Assembly: GCF_002741055.1 (NCBI RefSeq)
Contig: NZ_CP016809.1
Coordinates: forward strand, 3,512,501-3,576,500
Length of the DNA: 64,000 nt
Reading direction: 5' to 3'
Origin: Paenibacillus ihbetae
Lineage (GTDB): Bacteria; Bacillota; Bacilli; Paenibacillales; Paenibacillaceae
The position numbers were made by a program, and so were the translations under genes. Shown piece after piece: positions 52,413 to 60,032 of the stretch. Below the pieces are notes generated by a model, which was given only the letters and a program-made list of their open reading frames with translations, was not told the origin of the DNA and did not search any database. The number at the start of each line of letters is the position of its first letter. The first letter of the stretch is position 1.

Positions 52413-53186
52413 TTACCCCCGTTTTTCCAGGCGATCCAGGTGGATCGCCATCTTCTTCATGTTCTGTACAGCTGCTGTCATCAGGGCCTGTTCCCTGACG
52501 TTTTGCAGCCCGCGCAAACGGCAATAGCGAAACCCATGGAGCTCTTTGGCATCCGCGAAGCTTCGCTCAATCGTTTCTTTTCGTTTTCGGTAGAGATATT
52601 TCCCGGATCGACTCAACCGGTTGCCTCGCACCCACTCTTTGCTGTCCTCCCAGACATGACGAGTTACCACCTTTCGGTGGTTGCGAGACCGCGTGCATTC
52701 ATTTAATAACGGGCAGTTCTTGCAGTGCTGTGGATCCGAAGCGTACTGTCGGTATCCCTCACGGTTGGTCGTCTTGTACGGTAATTCGTGCTTTGCAGGG
52801 CAAACATAAAGATTGCGCTCCGCATCATACGTGAACTTCCATTTAGGGAATAAACCCTGGGTCGGGTGAAATCTTCGGTGAGCAATAACGGCAAAGATGT
52901 TTCGGCTTTGCAGCCCTTTGCAGATGGGTGAAGTCAAGTACCCGGAGTCCAGAGCAACGGCTTCGACTTTAAAACCAAATCGTTCTTGTTGACGATCCAA
53001 ACGGGACAAATATGGTACAGAATCATGGACATTTCCGGCGGTGACATGGACATCCGTAATCATATTATATTTCAGGTCCACGGTACGGTGGTCTAAATAG
53101 AAGAATCCTTCCGGTTTCCCATCACGAATCATATAACCGCTTTCGGGATCTGTCGTGCTCACTTTAACTTCCTTTTCCTCGATCAC
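52413..53186 (-). CDS. IS1182-family transposase, C-terminal part (-1 frame)
   Basis: A 257-residue frame carrying the catalytic DDE half: VEAVALDSGYLTS (second Asp region), the Cys-rich CPAKHEL...CKNCPLLNEC, and RKETIERSFADAKELHGFRYCRLRG (Glu region, DDE_Tnp_1_6). The GTG at its nominal start has no ribosome site. The frame joins the preceding one by a -1 shift at A AAA AAG, giving HGKKALKPREDVIEEKEVKVS-like text that matches intact relatives. It is therefore part of one protein rather than a separate gene. Confidence 0.85.
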   Translation of the reverse strand: MIEEKEVKVSTTDPESGYMIRDGKPEGFFYLDHRTVDLKYNMITDVHVTAGNVHDSVPYLSRLDRQQERFGFKVEAVALDSGYLTSPICKGLQSRNIFAVIAHRRFHPTQGLFPKWKFTYDAERNLYVCPAKHELPYKTTNREGYRQYASDPQHCKNCPLLNECTRSRNHRKVVTRHVWEDSKEWVRGNRLSRSGKYLYRKRKETIERSFADAKELHGFRYCRLRGLQNVREQALMTAAVQNMKKMAIHLDRLEKRG

Positions 53187-53200
53187 GTCCTCTCTTGGCT

Positions 53201-53773
53201 TTAGCGCTTTTTTCCATGTGCATTCCGGTCAGCCTCTACGGCCGCATTAAGTTCACTCACATAATCACGAGTGTTTTGCAAAACCTGTTCTTTTGTGTAT
53301 TTATGCTTGTTCGCATTCGCTTTGACGTGGGTTGAGTCGGTAACTAAGACACGTCCGCCCACCATACGGTGCTGGATAGCTTGAAGCACAATCTCATCGA
53401 AGATCTCCTGAAAAATCTCGGTGTCTTTAAAGCGCGTGCGACGATTCCAGCTAATCGTAGAGTGGTCCGGCACTTTGTCGGTTAAACCTAACCCCAAAAA
53501 CCAGCGGTAAGCAAGGTTGGTTTGAATTTCACGTTCGAGTTGGCGTTCGGAACGGATGCCATAAAAATAACCGAGGAAAATCATCTTAAATAACACGACA
53601 GGGTCGATAGCAGGCCGCCCAGTATCCGCACAGTAAAGCGGACGAACCTTTTCGTCGATGAAAGAGAAATCGATATACTTGTCCACTTTACGGAGCAGAT
53701 GATCTTGAGGAACCAATTCTTCAATCGAAACAAATTCGTAAGTCTGCTGTTTTTCTCGATTCGAACGCAACAT
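53201..53773 (-). CDS. IS1182-family transposase, N-terminal part
   Basis: A 190-residue frame with the DUF772 N-terminal domain (FVSIEELVPQDHLLRKVDKYIDFSFI; RPAIDPVVLFKMIFLGYFYGIRSERQLEREIQTNLAYRWFLGLGL) and the first catalytic Asp in GGRVLVTDSTHVKANANKHK. It ends HGKKR and stop just after the slippery heptamer. The start is the ATG 8 nt after GGAAGGG. Either programmed -1 frameshifting yields the full transposase, or a one-base loss in the A run has broken it. Confidence 0.87.
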   Translation of the reverse strand: MLRSNREKQQTYEFVSIEELVPQDHLLRKVDKYIDFSFIDEKVRPLYCADTGRPAIDPVVLFKMIFLGYFYGIRSERQLEREIQTNLAYRWFLGLGLTDKVPDHSTISWNRRTRFKDTEIFQEIFDEIVLQAIQHRMVGGRVLVTDSTHVKANANKHKYTKEQVLQNTRDYVSELNAAVEADRNAHGKKR

Positions 53774-53884
53774 ATGTAACACCCTTCCGAACGGTTTATT
53801 TACTATTATTATACAACATTAACGCGGTGTCGTGTTGAATTAAATTCACAAGAAAATAGCTGTCGAGACTTTCTCGACAGCCTG

Positions 53885-53903
53885 ATCCTCCTTTACGGAG
53901 GAT
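53885..53903 (+). repeat. right direct repeat flanking the IS, with the original T tract
   Basis: A second exact copy of ATCCTCCTTTACGGAGGAT, here followed by GTTTTTTT. Stem plus T tract form a normal rho-independent terminator, so this side keeps the complete pre-insertion terminator. Confidence 0.85.
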
Positions 53904-54124
53904 GTTTTTTTGCACATAGATGATTACAATGCCAAGAAAAGGTTAAGACTGGATACTAAAACTACTAGAACTATATAGAATGAACCAAAGAATGAGATCG
54001 GAGCAGCAGCGATTTGCAGGAAAATTACAGCCCAATTGCCCGATATCCCGTTCAATCGTTCATCTTATATAGCACGCGATTCAAGAAGTTCATCAACATT
54101 CGGATCATATAAGGGGGGAAAACG

Positions 54125-54343
54125 ATGAAAACGTGGAATACCATTGCGCTCTTGCTGCTGATCATTGGCGGCATCAATTGGCTGCTGGTTGGCTTGTTTC
54201 AATACGATCTGGTCGCCGCATTGTTCGGCGGGCAGAGCTCTGCAGGTTCGCGGATCGTTTACACGATTGTGGGACTGTGTGCGCTGTACTCGATCCGATT
54301 CTTCGGTGACGTTACCAATGATGATCGAAGAACAGCTAAATAG
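54125..54343 (+). CDS. DUF378 membrane protein
   Basis: A 72-residue protein with two membrane helices: NTIALLLLIIGGINWLLVGLF, the DUF378 signature (GGxNWLxVG), and RIVYTIVGLCALYSIRFF. DUF378 (YuzA-like) proteins are small, widespread and of unknown role. AAGGGGGG precedes ATG. Monocistronic with a terminator. Confidence 0.9.
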   Translation: MKTWNTIALLLLIIGGINWLLVGLFQYDLVAALFGGQSSAGSRIVYTIVGLCALYSIRFFGDVTNDDRRTAK

Positions 54344-54398
54344 GTTAATTTATATAACATATCCATGTAATATAGATGATATAAAACGGTTTGTAAAC

Positions 54399-54430
54399 AA
54401 GCTGCTTCGTTTTGTCGAAGCGGCTTTTTT
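54399..54430 (+). terminator. rho-independent terminator
   Basis: Stem AAGCTGCTTCG with CGAAGCGGCTT (one wobble), followed by T6. It closes the DUF378 gene. Confidence 0.88.
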
Positions 54431-54667
54431 ATGTATGAGCGATCATGTGAACCTTGCGGATTCACAGGACAAAATCAACATATCATACAGACAATGTCCA
54501 GTCATATCAAGGTGTTCCCGAATTTCACCCCGATTAAAAACGACATATTTACGAAAAAAAGAGGGTCCCCTAGAATGAAAACAAGCAGCAAACACAGGCT
54601 TGAGCGGATGACAACAACGTGTTAAATAATATTACATTAACGATCGATTTGCTGCTGTTAATCCCAC
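54431..54667. other. intergenic region without a supported gene
   Basis: Short open frames on the plus strand lack ribosome sites and protein-like composition. No repeat or promoter was recognised. Confidence 0.4.
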
Positions 54668-54710
54668 AAACGAAAAACAGCCTGCCTCTCCGTCAAAAGA
54701 GAAAGCAGGC
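54668..54710 (-). terminator. terminator of the GH18 gene
   Basis: On the minus strand GCCTGC pairs with GCAGGC, with a purine-rich/pyrimidine-rich inner part, followed by TGTTTTTCGTTT. It lies about 50 bp beyond the GH18 stop. Confidence 0.65.
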
Positions 54711-54762
54711 CGAAACCGAAGAAGATTCGATTAAAAGAGAAAGGAGGCTAGAGCGAGGTCGA

Positions 54763-55803
54763 TCATTCCAGAAGGAGCGCCTTATGCATCGCATCCAGCA
54801 GGCTGCGTGTCGCATCGCAGCTGTATTCCCAGAACATGATCCCTGCAAGCCGCTGCTCCTTTACGTAATGGCATTTATGCGTTAACGACTCGGGATCATC
54901 GTAGCTGATGAAGCTGCTGCCGTCGAACAGGTAAGGGGCTTTCGCCTCGTCGTCCCAATGCCGTGTGAAGGCGGGATTGTTCAAATAATGAGCGGCGAGC
55001 TGCGTATAAGTCGGACCGTAACCGCCTGCGGTCGGAGCGACCTGGAGATATCCGTTGTTTACGTTCGGCACGTTGTTCCATCCTCTCGAATAGAAGGCAG
55101 CTCCGATGACGATTTTCCCGCGCGGCACCCCCGCCGCTGTGAATAATCGCACCGAGGCGTCCGCACTGATCCGGAACAGATCGCCGGTGGACGTATACAG
55201 ATTCGCATGGTGCCCGGTGTATGTCTGGAAGCCGCCGCGCATGTCGTAGGTCATCAGCTGTATGAAATCCAGAAAGGGGTGGATGAGGTCGATCTCGGTT
55301 CCATCTATATAATATTGATCGGCTCCTGCGGCAATGGTCAGCATATAGCGGCGGTGCTTCTCCTGCCCGAACCGGTCCAGAGACTCTCTGAGCGCCTGAA
55401 GCAGCAGCGTGAAATTCCGCTTGTCGTCAGGCGAAGCGGAGGTGCCGGCAACCGAATAGCAGGGATACTCCCAGTCCAGGTCGATTCCGTCAAAAGGATA
55501 ATTCTCCAAAATTTCATTAGCGGATTCGCAAAGGCGCGCCCTTGCTTCCGGCGAGGCGGCTGCCTCGGAGAAGCCGCTGGAGCCCCAGCCGCCGACCGAC
55601 AGCAGAACCTGAAGCTTGGGGTTAACCGATTTCAGCCGGCGGATTTCATCGGCAGTCTCCGGATGGGGGTACGAAATGGCGCCTTCCCGGATGTGGGCAA
55701 ATGCTACGTTCAGATGGGTGAGCCGCAGCGCGTCCTCTGCCGTAACCTCGGAGAGAACCCTGCGTCCCGCATATCCGGCAAAAATCCAAGGGGATTCCGT
55801 CAT
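54763..55803 (-). CDS. glycoside hydrolase family 18 (chitinase-like)
   Basis: A 346-residue single-domain GH18 TIM barrel. The catalytic DxxDxDxE motif is FDGIDLDWEYP with acid/base Glu112; LSVGGWG near 68-74 is the other GH18 signature, and QLMTYDMRG plus GIMFWEYSCD complete the substrate-assisted active site. There is no signal peptide or chitin-binding module, so it may be cytoplasmic or act on imported GlcNAc oligomers or released late. Start at MTESPW, 9 nt after GAGG; an upstream extension would add 27 residues. Confidence 0.92.
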   Translation of the reverse strand: MTESPWIFAGYAGRRVLSEVTAEDALRLTHLNVAFAHIREGAISYPHPETADEIRRLKSVNPKLQVLLSVGGWGSSGFSEAAASPEARARLCESANEILENYPFDGIDLDWEYPCYSVAGTSASPDDKRNFTLLLQALRESLDRFGQEKHRRYMLTIAAGADQYYIDGTEIDLIHPFLDFIQLMTYDMRGGFQTYTGHHANLYTSTGDLFRISADASVRLFTAAGVPRGKIVIGAAFYSRGWNNVPNVNNGYLQVAPTAGGYGPTYTQLAAHYLNNPAFTRHWDDEAKAPYLFDGSSFISYDDPESLTHKCHYVKEQRLAGIMFWEYSCDATRSLLDAMHKALLLE

Positions 55804-56017
55804 GAGCTTCAACCTCGTTTCAATAAAATATGTGAGATTTGCGATACGGCTGTTTTTTTGAAGCTTAGCGTTCCTATCCAGCATCTGTCAAGACGGCGCG
55901 AATCGTTTGCACAGTTTGCCAAAGCGTTGGCTGCGGTCAAAATCAACATGTTTTCCTTGGCCGAAATGACAATGACAAGCTGCGCAAAAACGCCCAAAAC
56001 CGCGTAGGATCAACGAT

Positions 56018-56031
56018 TGTAGCCGCTTACA
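56018..56031 (-). promoter_or_regulatory. cre-like palindrome between GH18 and the sugar ABC operon
   Basis: On the minus strand TGTAAGCGGCTACA fits the cre consensus except at one position. With flanking bases it forms TTGTAGCCGCTTACAA, an imperfect 16-bp palindrome. It could act on the GH18 gene, whose start is about 215 bp away. Confidence 0.4.
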
Positions 56032-56086
56032 ATGACCATTGAAAATGACATATTTACGGATCGGTCCGCAGTTCATACACTTGGGA

Positions 56087-56100
56087 TGTAAGCGTTAACA
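56087..56100 (+). promoter_or_regulatory. cre (CcpA) site of the fucoside ABC/GH29 region
   Basis: TGTAAGCGTTAACA matches TGWAANCGNTNWCA at every position. It lies about 200 bp upstream of the first permease gene, between it and the divergent GH18 gene, and indicates carbon catabolite repression. Confidence 0.75.
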
Positions 56101-56191
56101 TTTTCCGGTGCGGCAATCCGCAGATGAGGAAGTGTGCTCAAGGAACCTCTTTCCTTACATTTGAACAGGGGTGCTTATCCTTAAAGCGAGC

Positions 56192-56254
56192 GTTCAAAAA
56201 GTCGGTCTATCAGCACCTTGATTGGCTACGAGATCAGAAGGCGGCTTTTTGAAC
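56192..56254. repeat. long inverted repeat in the leader of the ABC operon
   Basis: GTTCAAAAAGTCG pairs with CGGCTTTTTGAAC (13 bp, one wobble) around a 37-nt loop. It is not followed by a T tract. It may be a mobile palindromic unit or a leader RNA structure. Confidence 0.55.
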
Positions 56255-56302
56255 AGCCTCTTAAATTGACCGGATTTCCATTAGAAGAGGAGGGAGAAAC
56301 CG

Positions 56303-57274
56303 ATGCAGCAAGATGGCCACACCGCCCTGTCGCAGAGCATATCGGTTAACACAACGGCAAGCCGCAAGAAAAATACCTTATGGAGGAGGATGGTCCGAAA
56401 CTGGGAGCTGTACCTGTTTATCGCCCCCGCATTTCTGTACTTTCTGATATTCCATTACGGGCCGATGTACGGGATACAAATCGCCTTTAAAAACTTCATC
56501 CCGACATTAGGGATAACGGGAAGCCCGTGGGTCGGATTCGACCACTTCGTTCGCTTCTTTAATTCTTATTATTTCTGGGACCTGCTCTGGAACACGCTGA
56601 GCATCAGCTTGTACGAGCTTGCGATAGGATTCCCGCTGCCGATCATCCTGGCGCTTGCCTTTAATGAGGTAAGGGACTCGTTCTTCAAACGGACGGTACA
56701 GACGGTAACTTATGCACCGCATTTTATTTCGGTGGTCGTCATGTCCGGTATGATTATTACCTTCTTGACGCCATCGACGGGCATGATTGTCAATCTGGTG
56801 GAGTTTCTCGGATTTACGCCGCCCCAATTTTTGACCGACCCTGCCTGGTTTAAGACGGTGTACGTGCTGTCCGGGGTTTGGCAGAGCACGGGCTGGGGAA
56901 CGATCATCTACCTGGCAGCCTTGTCGGGCGTGGACCCGCAGCTGCATGAAGCCGCCGTCGTCGACGGTGCCAGCCGGTTCAAACGGATTTTGCATATCAA
57001 TCTTCCGGCGATCGTTCCGACCATTACGATATTGCTGATTTTGAATATGGGAAGCATTCTGGGCGTCGGCTTCGAGAAAATCCTGCTTCTCCAGAACCCG
57101 CTTAATATGGAGTCGTCCGATGTCATCTCGACCTTCGTTTATCGCTCCGGTTTGGTGGATGCGCAGTACAGCTTCTCAACGGCAGTCGGCTTGTTCAACT
57201 CCGTGGTCAATGCGATTCTGCTGCTCACGGTCAACCAAATTGCGCGGCGCACCAGCGAAAACAGTCTGTGGTAG
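56303..57274 (+). CDS. LplB-type sugar ABC transporter permease
   Basis: A 323-residue inner-membrane permease with six helices. The EAA loop is EAAVVDGASRFKRILHINLPAI near residues 216-237. The start region WELYLFIAPAFLYFLIFHYGPMYGIQIAFKNF is typical of the LplB/YteP/YtcP-partner group that carries complex plant or host saccharides. It is first of lplB-lplC-SBP. As usual in this family no dedicated ATPase is encoded; a shared MsmX-type ATPase is expected elsewhere. GAGGAGGG precedes ATG. Confidence 0.93.
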   Translation: MQQDGHTALSQSISVNTTASRKKNTLWRRMVRNWELYLFIAPAFLYFLIFHYGPMYGIQIAFKNFIPTLGITGSPWVGFDHFVRFFNSYYFWDLLWNTLSISLYELAIGFPLPIILALAFNEVRDSFFKRTVQTVTYAPHFISVVVMSGMIITFLTPSTGMIVNLVEFLGFTPPQFLTDPAWFKTVYVLSGVWQSTGWGTIIYLAALSGVDPQLHEAAVVDGASRFKRILHINLPAIVPTITILLILNMGSILGVGFEKILLLQNPLNMESSDVISTFVYRSGLVDAQYSFSTAVGLFNSVVNAILLLTVNQIARRTSENSLW

Positions 57275-57289
57275 AAGGAGGAATTACGC

Positions 57290-58198
57290 ATGGCATCCGG
57301 AGTTAAAGAAAGCAACGGAGATAAACTGTTTCTATTCTGCAACTATCTGTACTTAACGATCGCGCTAGTCATTGTTCTGTACCCGCTGCTGTATATCGTC
57401 AGCGCATCGATCAGCGATCCGAAGGCCGTCGCCTCGGGCGAAATGTGGCTGTTCCCTAAAGGAATTACCTTCGAGGGCTATGCTCGGGTGTTCGAGAACC
57501 AGAATATCTGGATCGGCTACAAGAACACCATTATCTATACCGTGATCGGAACGGCGGTCAACCTGTTTGTCACGCTGCCGGCCGCTTACGCGCTAAGCCG
57601 GAGCGACTTTGTAGGCCGTGGATTCTTCATGGCGATGTTCCTGGTCACGATGTTTTTCGGCGGGGGCCTCGTACCGAGCTACCTGCTCGTCAAGGATCTC
57701 GGCATGGTCAACAGCATGTGGGCGCTCATTCTGCCGGGAGCCGCTTCGATCTGGAACATTATCGTTGCACGGACGTTCTTCCAGTCGACCATTCCGAAGG
57801 AGCTGCAGGAAGCCGCTCATATCGACGGATGTACGAATTTCCGGTTGTTCATCAAAATCGTGCTGCCGCTGTCGATGCCGATTATCGCCGTCATGGCGCT
57901 CTTCTATGGCGTCGGGCACTGGAACAGCTATTTCAGCGCCATGATCTATCTGAACGATGCGGCGAAGTATCCGCTGCAGCTCTTCCTGCGACAGATTCTG
58001 GTTCTGCAGGAGATGGCGGCCCAAGGCGGAGGAGCCATCGACATTTCATCGGCTGCCGCCATGAACTCGAAGGCCGAAATCGCCGCACTGGTCAAATACG
58101 CCGTCATCATCGTCGCAACGGTGCCAGTTATTGTCATCTATCCATTCCTTCAGCGTTACTTTGTGCAGGGTGTTATGATTGGTTCTGTAAAGGGCTGA
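57290..58198 (+). CDS. LplC-type sugar ABC transporter permease
   Basis: A 302-residue permease (YtcP/LplC family) with six helices. The family start is ADPKAVASG-like (SISDPKAVASGEMWLFPKGITFEGY near 40-65), MFFGGGLVPSYLLVKDLGM is at 121-139, and the EAA loop is EAAHIDGCTNFRLFIKIVLPLSMP. It forms the channel with the preceding permease, 15 bp upstream. AGAAGGAGG precedes ATG. Confidence 0.94.
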   Translation: MASGVKESNGDKLFLFCNYLYLTIALVIVLYPLLYIVSASISDPKAVASGEMWLFPKGITFEGYARVFENQNIWIGYKNTIIYTVIGTAVNLFVTLPAAYALSRSDFVGRGFFMAMFLVTMFFGGGLVPSYLLVKDLGMVNSMWALILPGAASIWNIIVARTFFQSTIPKELQEAAHIDGCTNFRLFIKIVLPLSMPIIAVMALFYGVGHWNSYFSAMIYLNDAAKYPLQLFLRQILVLQEMAAQGGGAIDISSAAAMNSKAEIAALVKYAVIIVATVPVIVIYPFLQRYFVQGVMIGSVKG

Positions 58199-58240
58199 TC
58201 TTAAACCATAATCTACACCAAAAAAAGGGGAGTTGTTGTT

Positions 58241-59851
58241 ATGAAGAAGCTTCGTAAGGCATCATCCGTTTTACTCTGTCTTACCTTGTCGGCAGCCATG
58301 CTTGCAGCCTGCGGTTCGCCAAAGGGAGACGGCGGTTCTGCCGCACCTTCCGGAACGTCCAGCAGCACGGAGGTCAAGAAGGAAGGCTTCCCGATCGTCG
58401 ATGAGCCGATTACGCTGACGGTCATGTCCCAGGACGCCGGGGTGGCGGACTGGAAGACGATGCCTGTCCTGCAAGAGATGGAGAAATTGACGAACATCAA
58501 GCTGGAGTATCAGCTCTCGCCGATCGACAGCTTTGAGACGAAGAAGAACCTGGTGTTTGCAAGCGGTGATCTCCCGGATATGTTTTACGCTGCGGATTTG
58601 AAGCCGGCTGAGCAAGTTACTTACGGCAGTCAAGGCATCCTGATTCCGCTAGAAAAATACATTGATGAAGGCTATGCCCCGAACATCAAGAAGGTTCTGG
58701 ATGCGCATCCGGATGTGCGCAAATCGTTTACGACGCCGGACGGCCATATGTATGCACTGCCGTTTATCGATACCGCAGCGGTATGGTACCGCGGACCGAT
58801 GTGGTATAACGGCAAGTTCCTAAAAGCGCTCAACGTCAGCGAGCCGAAAACAACCGAAGAGCTGTATACGTTCCTGAAGCGCGTGAAGGAAGAGGATCCG
58901 AACGGCAACGGCAAGAAGGACGAGATTCCGCTGACTTCCGTCAAGCTGGATGACCTGCGGATGTACTTCTTCGGCTTCTGGGGTATGTACAACGAAGGCA
59001 TCTATGCCGACAAGGAAGGAAAGGTGCATTATCCTTTCCAAGAAGAAGGCTATAAGGGCTACCTGACATTCATGAACCGTCTGTGGAAGGAAGAGCTGCT
59101 GGATCACGAAACCTTCTCCCAAACGGCAGACCAGAAGAAAGCCAAAGGCGAAAACAATCAGCTCGCATTATTCAACGACTATCATCCGTACTTCACCCTG
59201 GGTGGCGAGCCTAGCACCGAGCATCCGCTCATGACGCCGGTGAAGAGCGAAATCGAAGGATCTCCGGTATACGGCAAGCATCCGGGCATGTCGGCACGCG
59301 GCACGTTCGCCATTTCCAGCAAGAACCCTGCACCTGAGGCGACTATGCGCTGGATCGACTACCTCTACAGCTATGAAGGTTCGACGCTGTTCAATCAAGG
59401 ACCTGAAGGCGTGCTCTGGAAGTTCAAGGATAAAGAGAACCGCGTGAAAGAATGGCTTCCGGTTCCGGATGGCGGCGACCGTGAGGAATACCGCGGTAAA
59501 ATCACGCCAAACTACGGCATTCTGACGCCGGGCATCAACGATCCTGAAGTGGCGAAAGGGCTGCGTACCGAATTTGATGAGTGGATCGATCAGCAAAACC
59601 AAGAGAAGCTGGTGCCGATCGGCAAAGCTCCATTCCCTAACGTGTATTTGACCAATGAGGAGCAAAGCGAGGCTACGGCGTTGATGTCCGATCTGGACAC
59701 TTACGTTAAACAGATGGAAGCGAAGTTCATCACGGGCCAAGAGCCGCTTGAAAATTGGGATAAGTATGTAGCCCAAGTCAAGAAGATGGGCGGCGACCGC
59801 ATCGTCGAGCTGTACCAAGGCGCTTACGACCGCTGGAACACCAATAAATAA
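58241..59851 (+). CDS. LplA/YtcQ-type lipoprotein sugar-binding protein
   Basis: A 536-residue extracellular solute-binding lipoprotein. A basic N-terminus and hydrophobic stretch lead to the lipobox LAAC (Cys about 24), followed by a Gly/Ser/Thr-rich linker. The body (GFPIVDEPITLTVMSQD; LVFASGDLPDMFYAADLKPAEQ; LPFIDTAAVWYRGPMWYNGKFLKALN) is that of the large LplA family. It captures an oligosaccharide for the two permeases. The GH29 genes downstream suggest a fucose-containing ligand. A terminator follows, so binding-protein mRNA may be more abundant. Confidence 0.94.
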   Translation: MKKLRKASSVLLCLTLSAAMLAACGSPKGDGGSAAPSGTSSSTEVKKEGFPIVDEPITLTVMSQDAGVADWKTMPVLQEMEKLTNIKLEYQLSPIDSFETKKNLVFASGDLPDMFYAADLKPAEQVTYGSQGILIPLEKYIDEGYAPNIKKVLDAHPDVRKSFTTPDGHMYALPFIDTAAVWYRGPMWYNGKFLKALNVSEPKTTEELYTFLKRVKEEDPNGNGKKDEIPLTSVKLDDLRMYFFGFWGMYNEGIYADKEGKVHYPFQEEGYKGYLTFMNRLWKEELLDHETFSQTADQKKAKGENNQLALFNDYHPYFTLGGEPSTEHPLMTPVKSEIEGSPVYGKHPGMSARGTFAISSKNPAPEATMRWIDYLYSYEGSTLFNQGPEGVLWKFKDKENRVKEWLPVPDGGDREEYRGKITPNYGILTPGINDPEVAKGLRTEFDEWIDQQNQEKLVPIGKAPFPNVYLTNEEQSEATALMSDLDTYVKQMEAKFITGQEPLENWDKYVAQVKKMGGDRIVELYQGAYDRWNTNK

Positions 59852-59879
59852 TACAGATCTATAACAAGAACAACAAAAG

Positions 59880-59930
59880 GCCAACATATCCCGGTCCAGG
59901 CTTCTAGACCGGGGGTTGGCTCTTATTTTT
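59880..59930 (+). terminator. terminator between the SBP and GH29 genes
   Basis: A two-part stem (GCCAAC with GTTGGC; inner CCCGGTC with GACCGGG) followed by TCTTATTTTT. Partial read-through or a second promoter would be needed for the fucosidases. Confidence 0.85.
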
Positions 59931-60032
59931 AAACGGACAAAAGAAAAATGAAGCGAAACCGGCGAGCGGCTTGCGGACCGCCCGAAGCGAATCGCCCGGT
60001 GACGAACAATCAACCTACTCGGAGGTATTAAC

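Larger units (their letters stand above)
52327..53884 (-). mobile_element. IS1182-like insertion sequence, complete
   Basis: A 1,558-bp element bounded by imperfect 15-bp terminal inverted repeats, CAGATTGTCGAGAAA (left) and CAGGCTGTCGAGAAA (right, read inward). The 19-bp sequence directly outside is duplicated. Near the left end GAGAAACCCTG pairs with CAGGGTTTCTC; near the right end CTGTCGAGA pairs with TCTCGACAG, so both ends carry hairpins that could block outside transcription. It encodes a DDE transposase in two overlapping frames on the minus strand. Confidence 0.88.
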
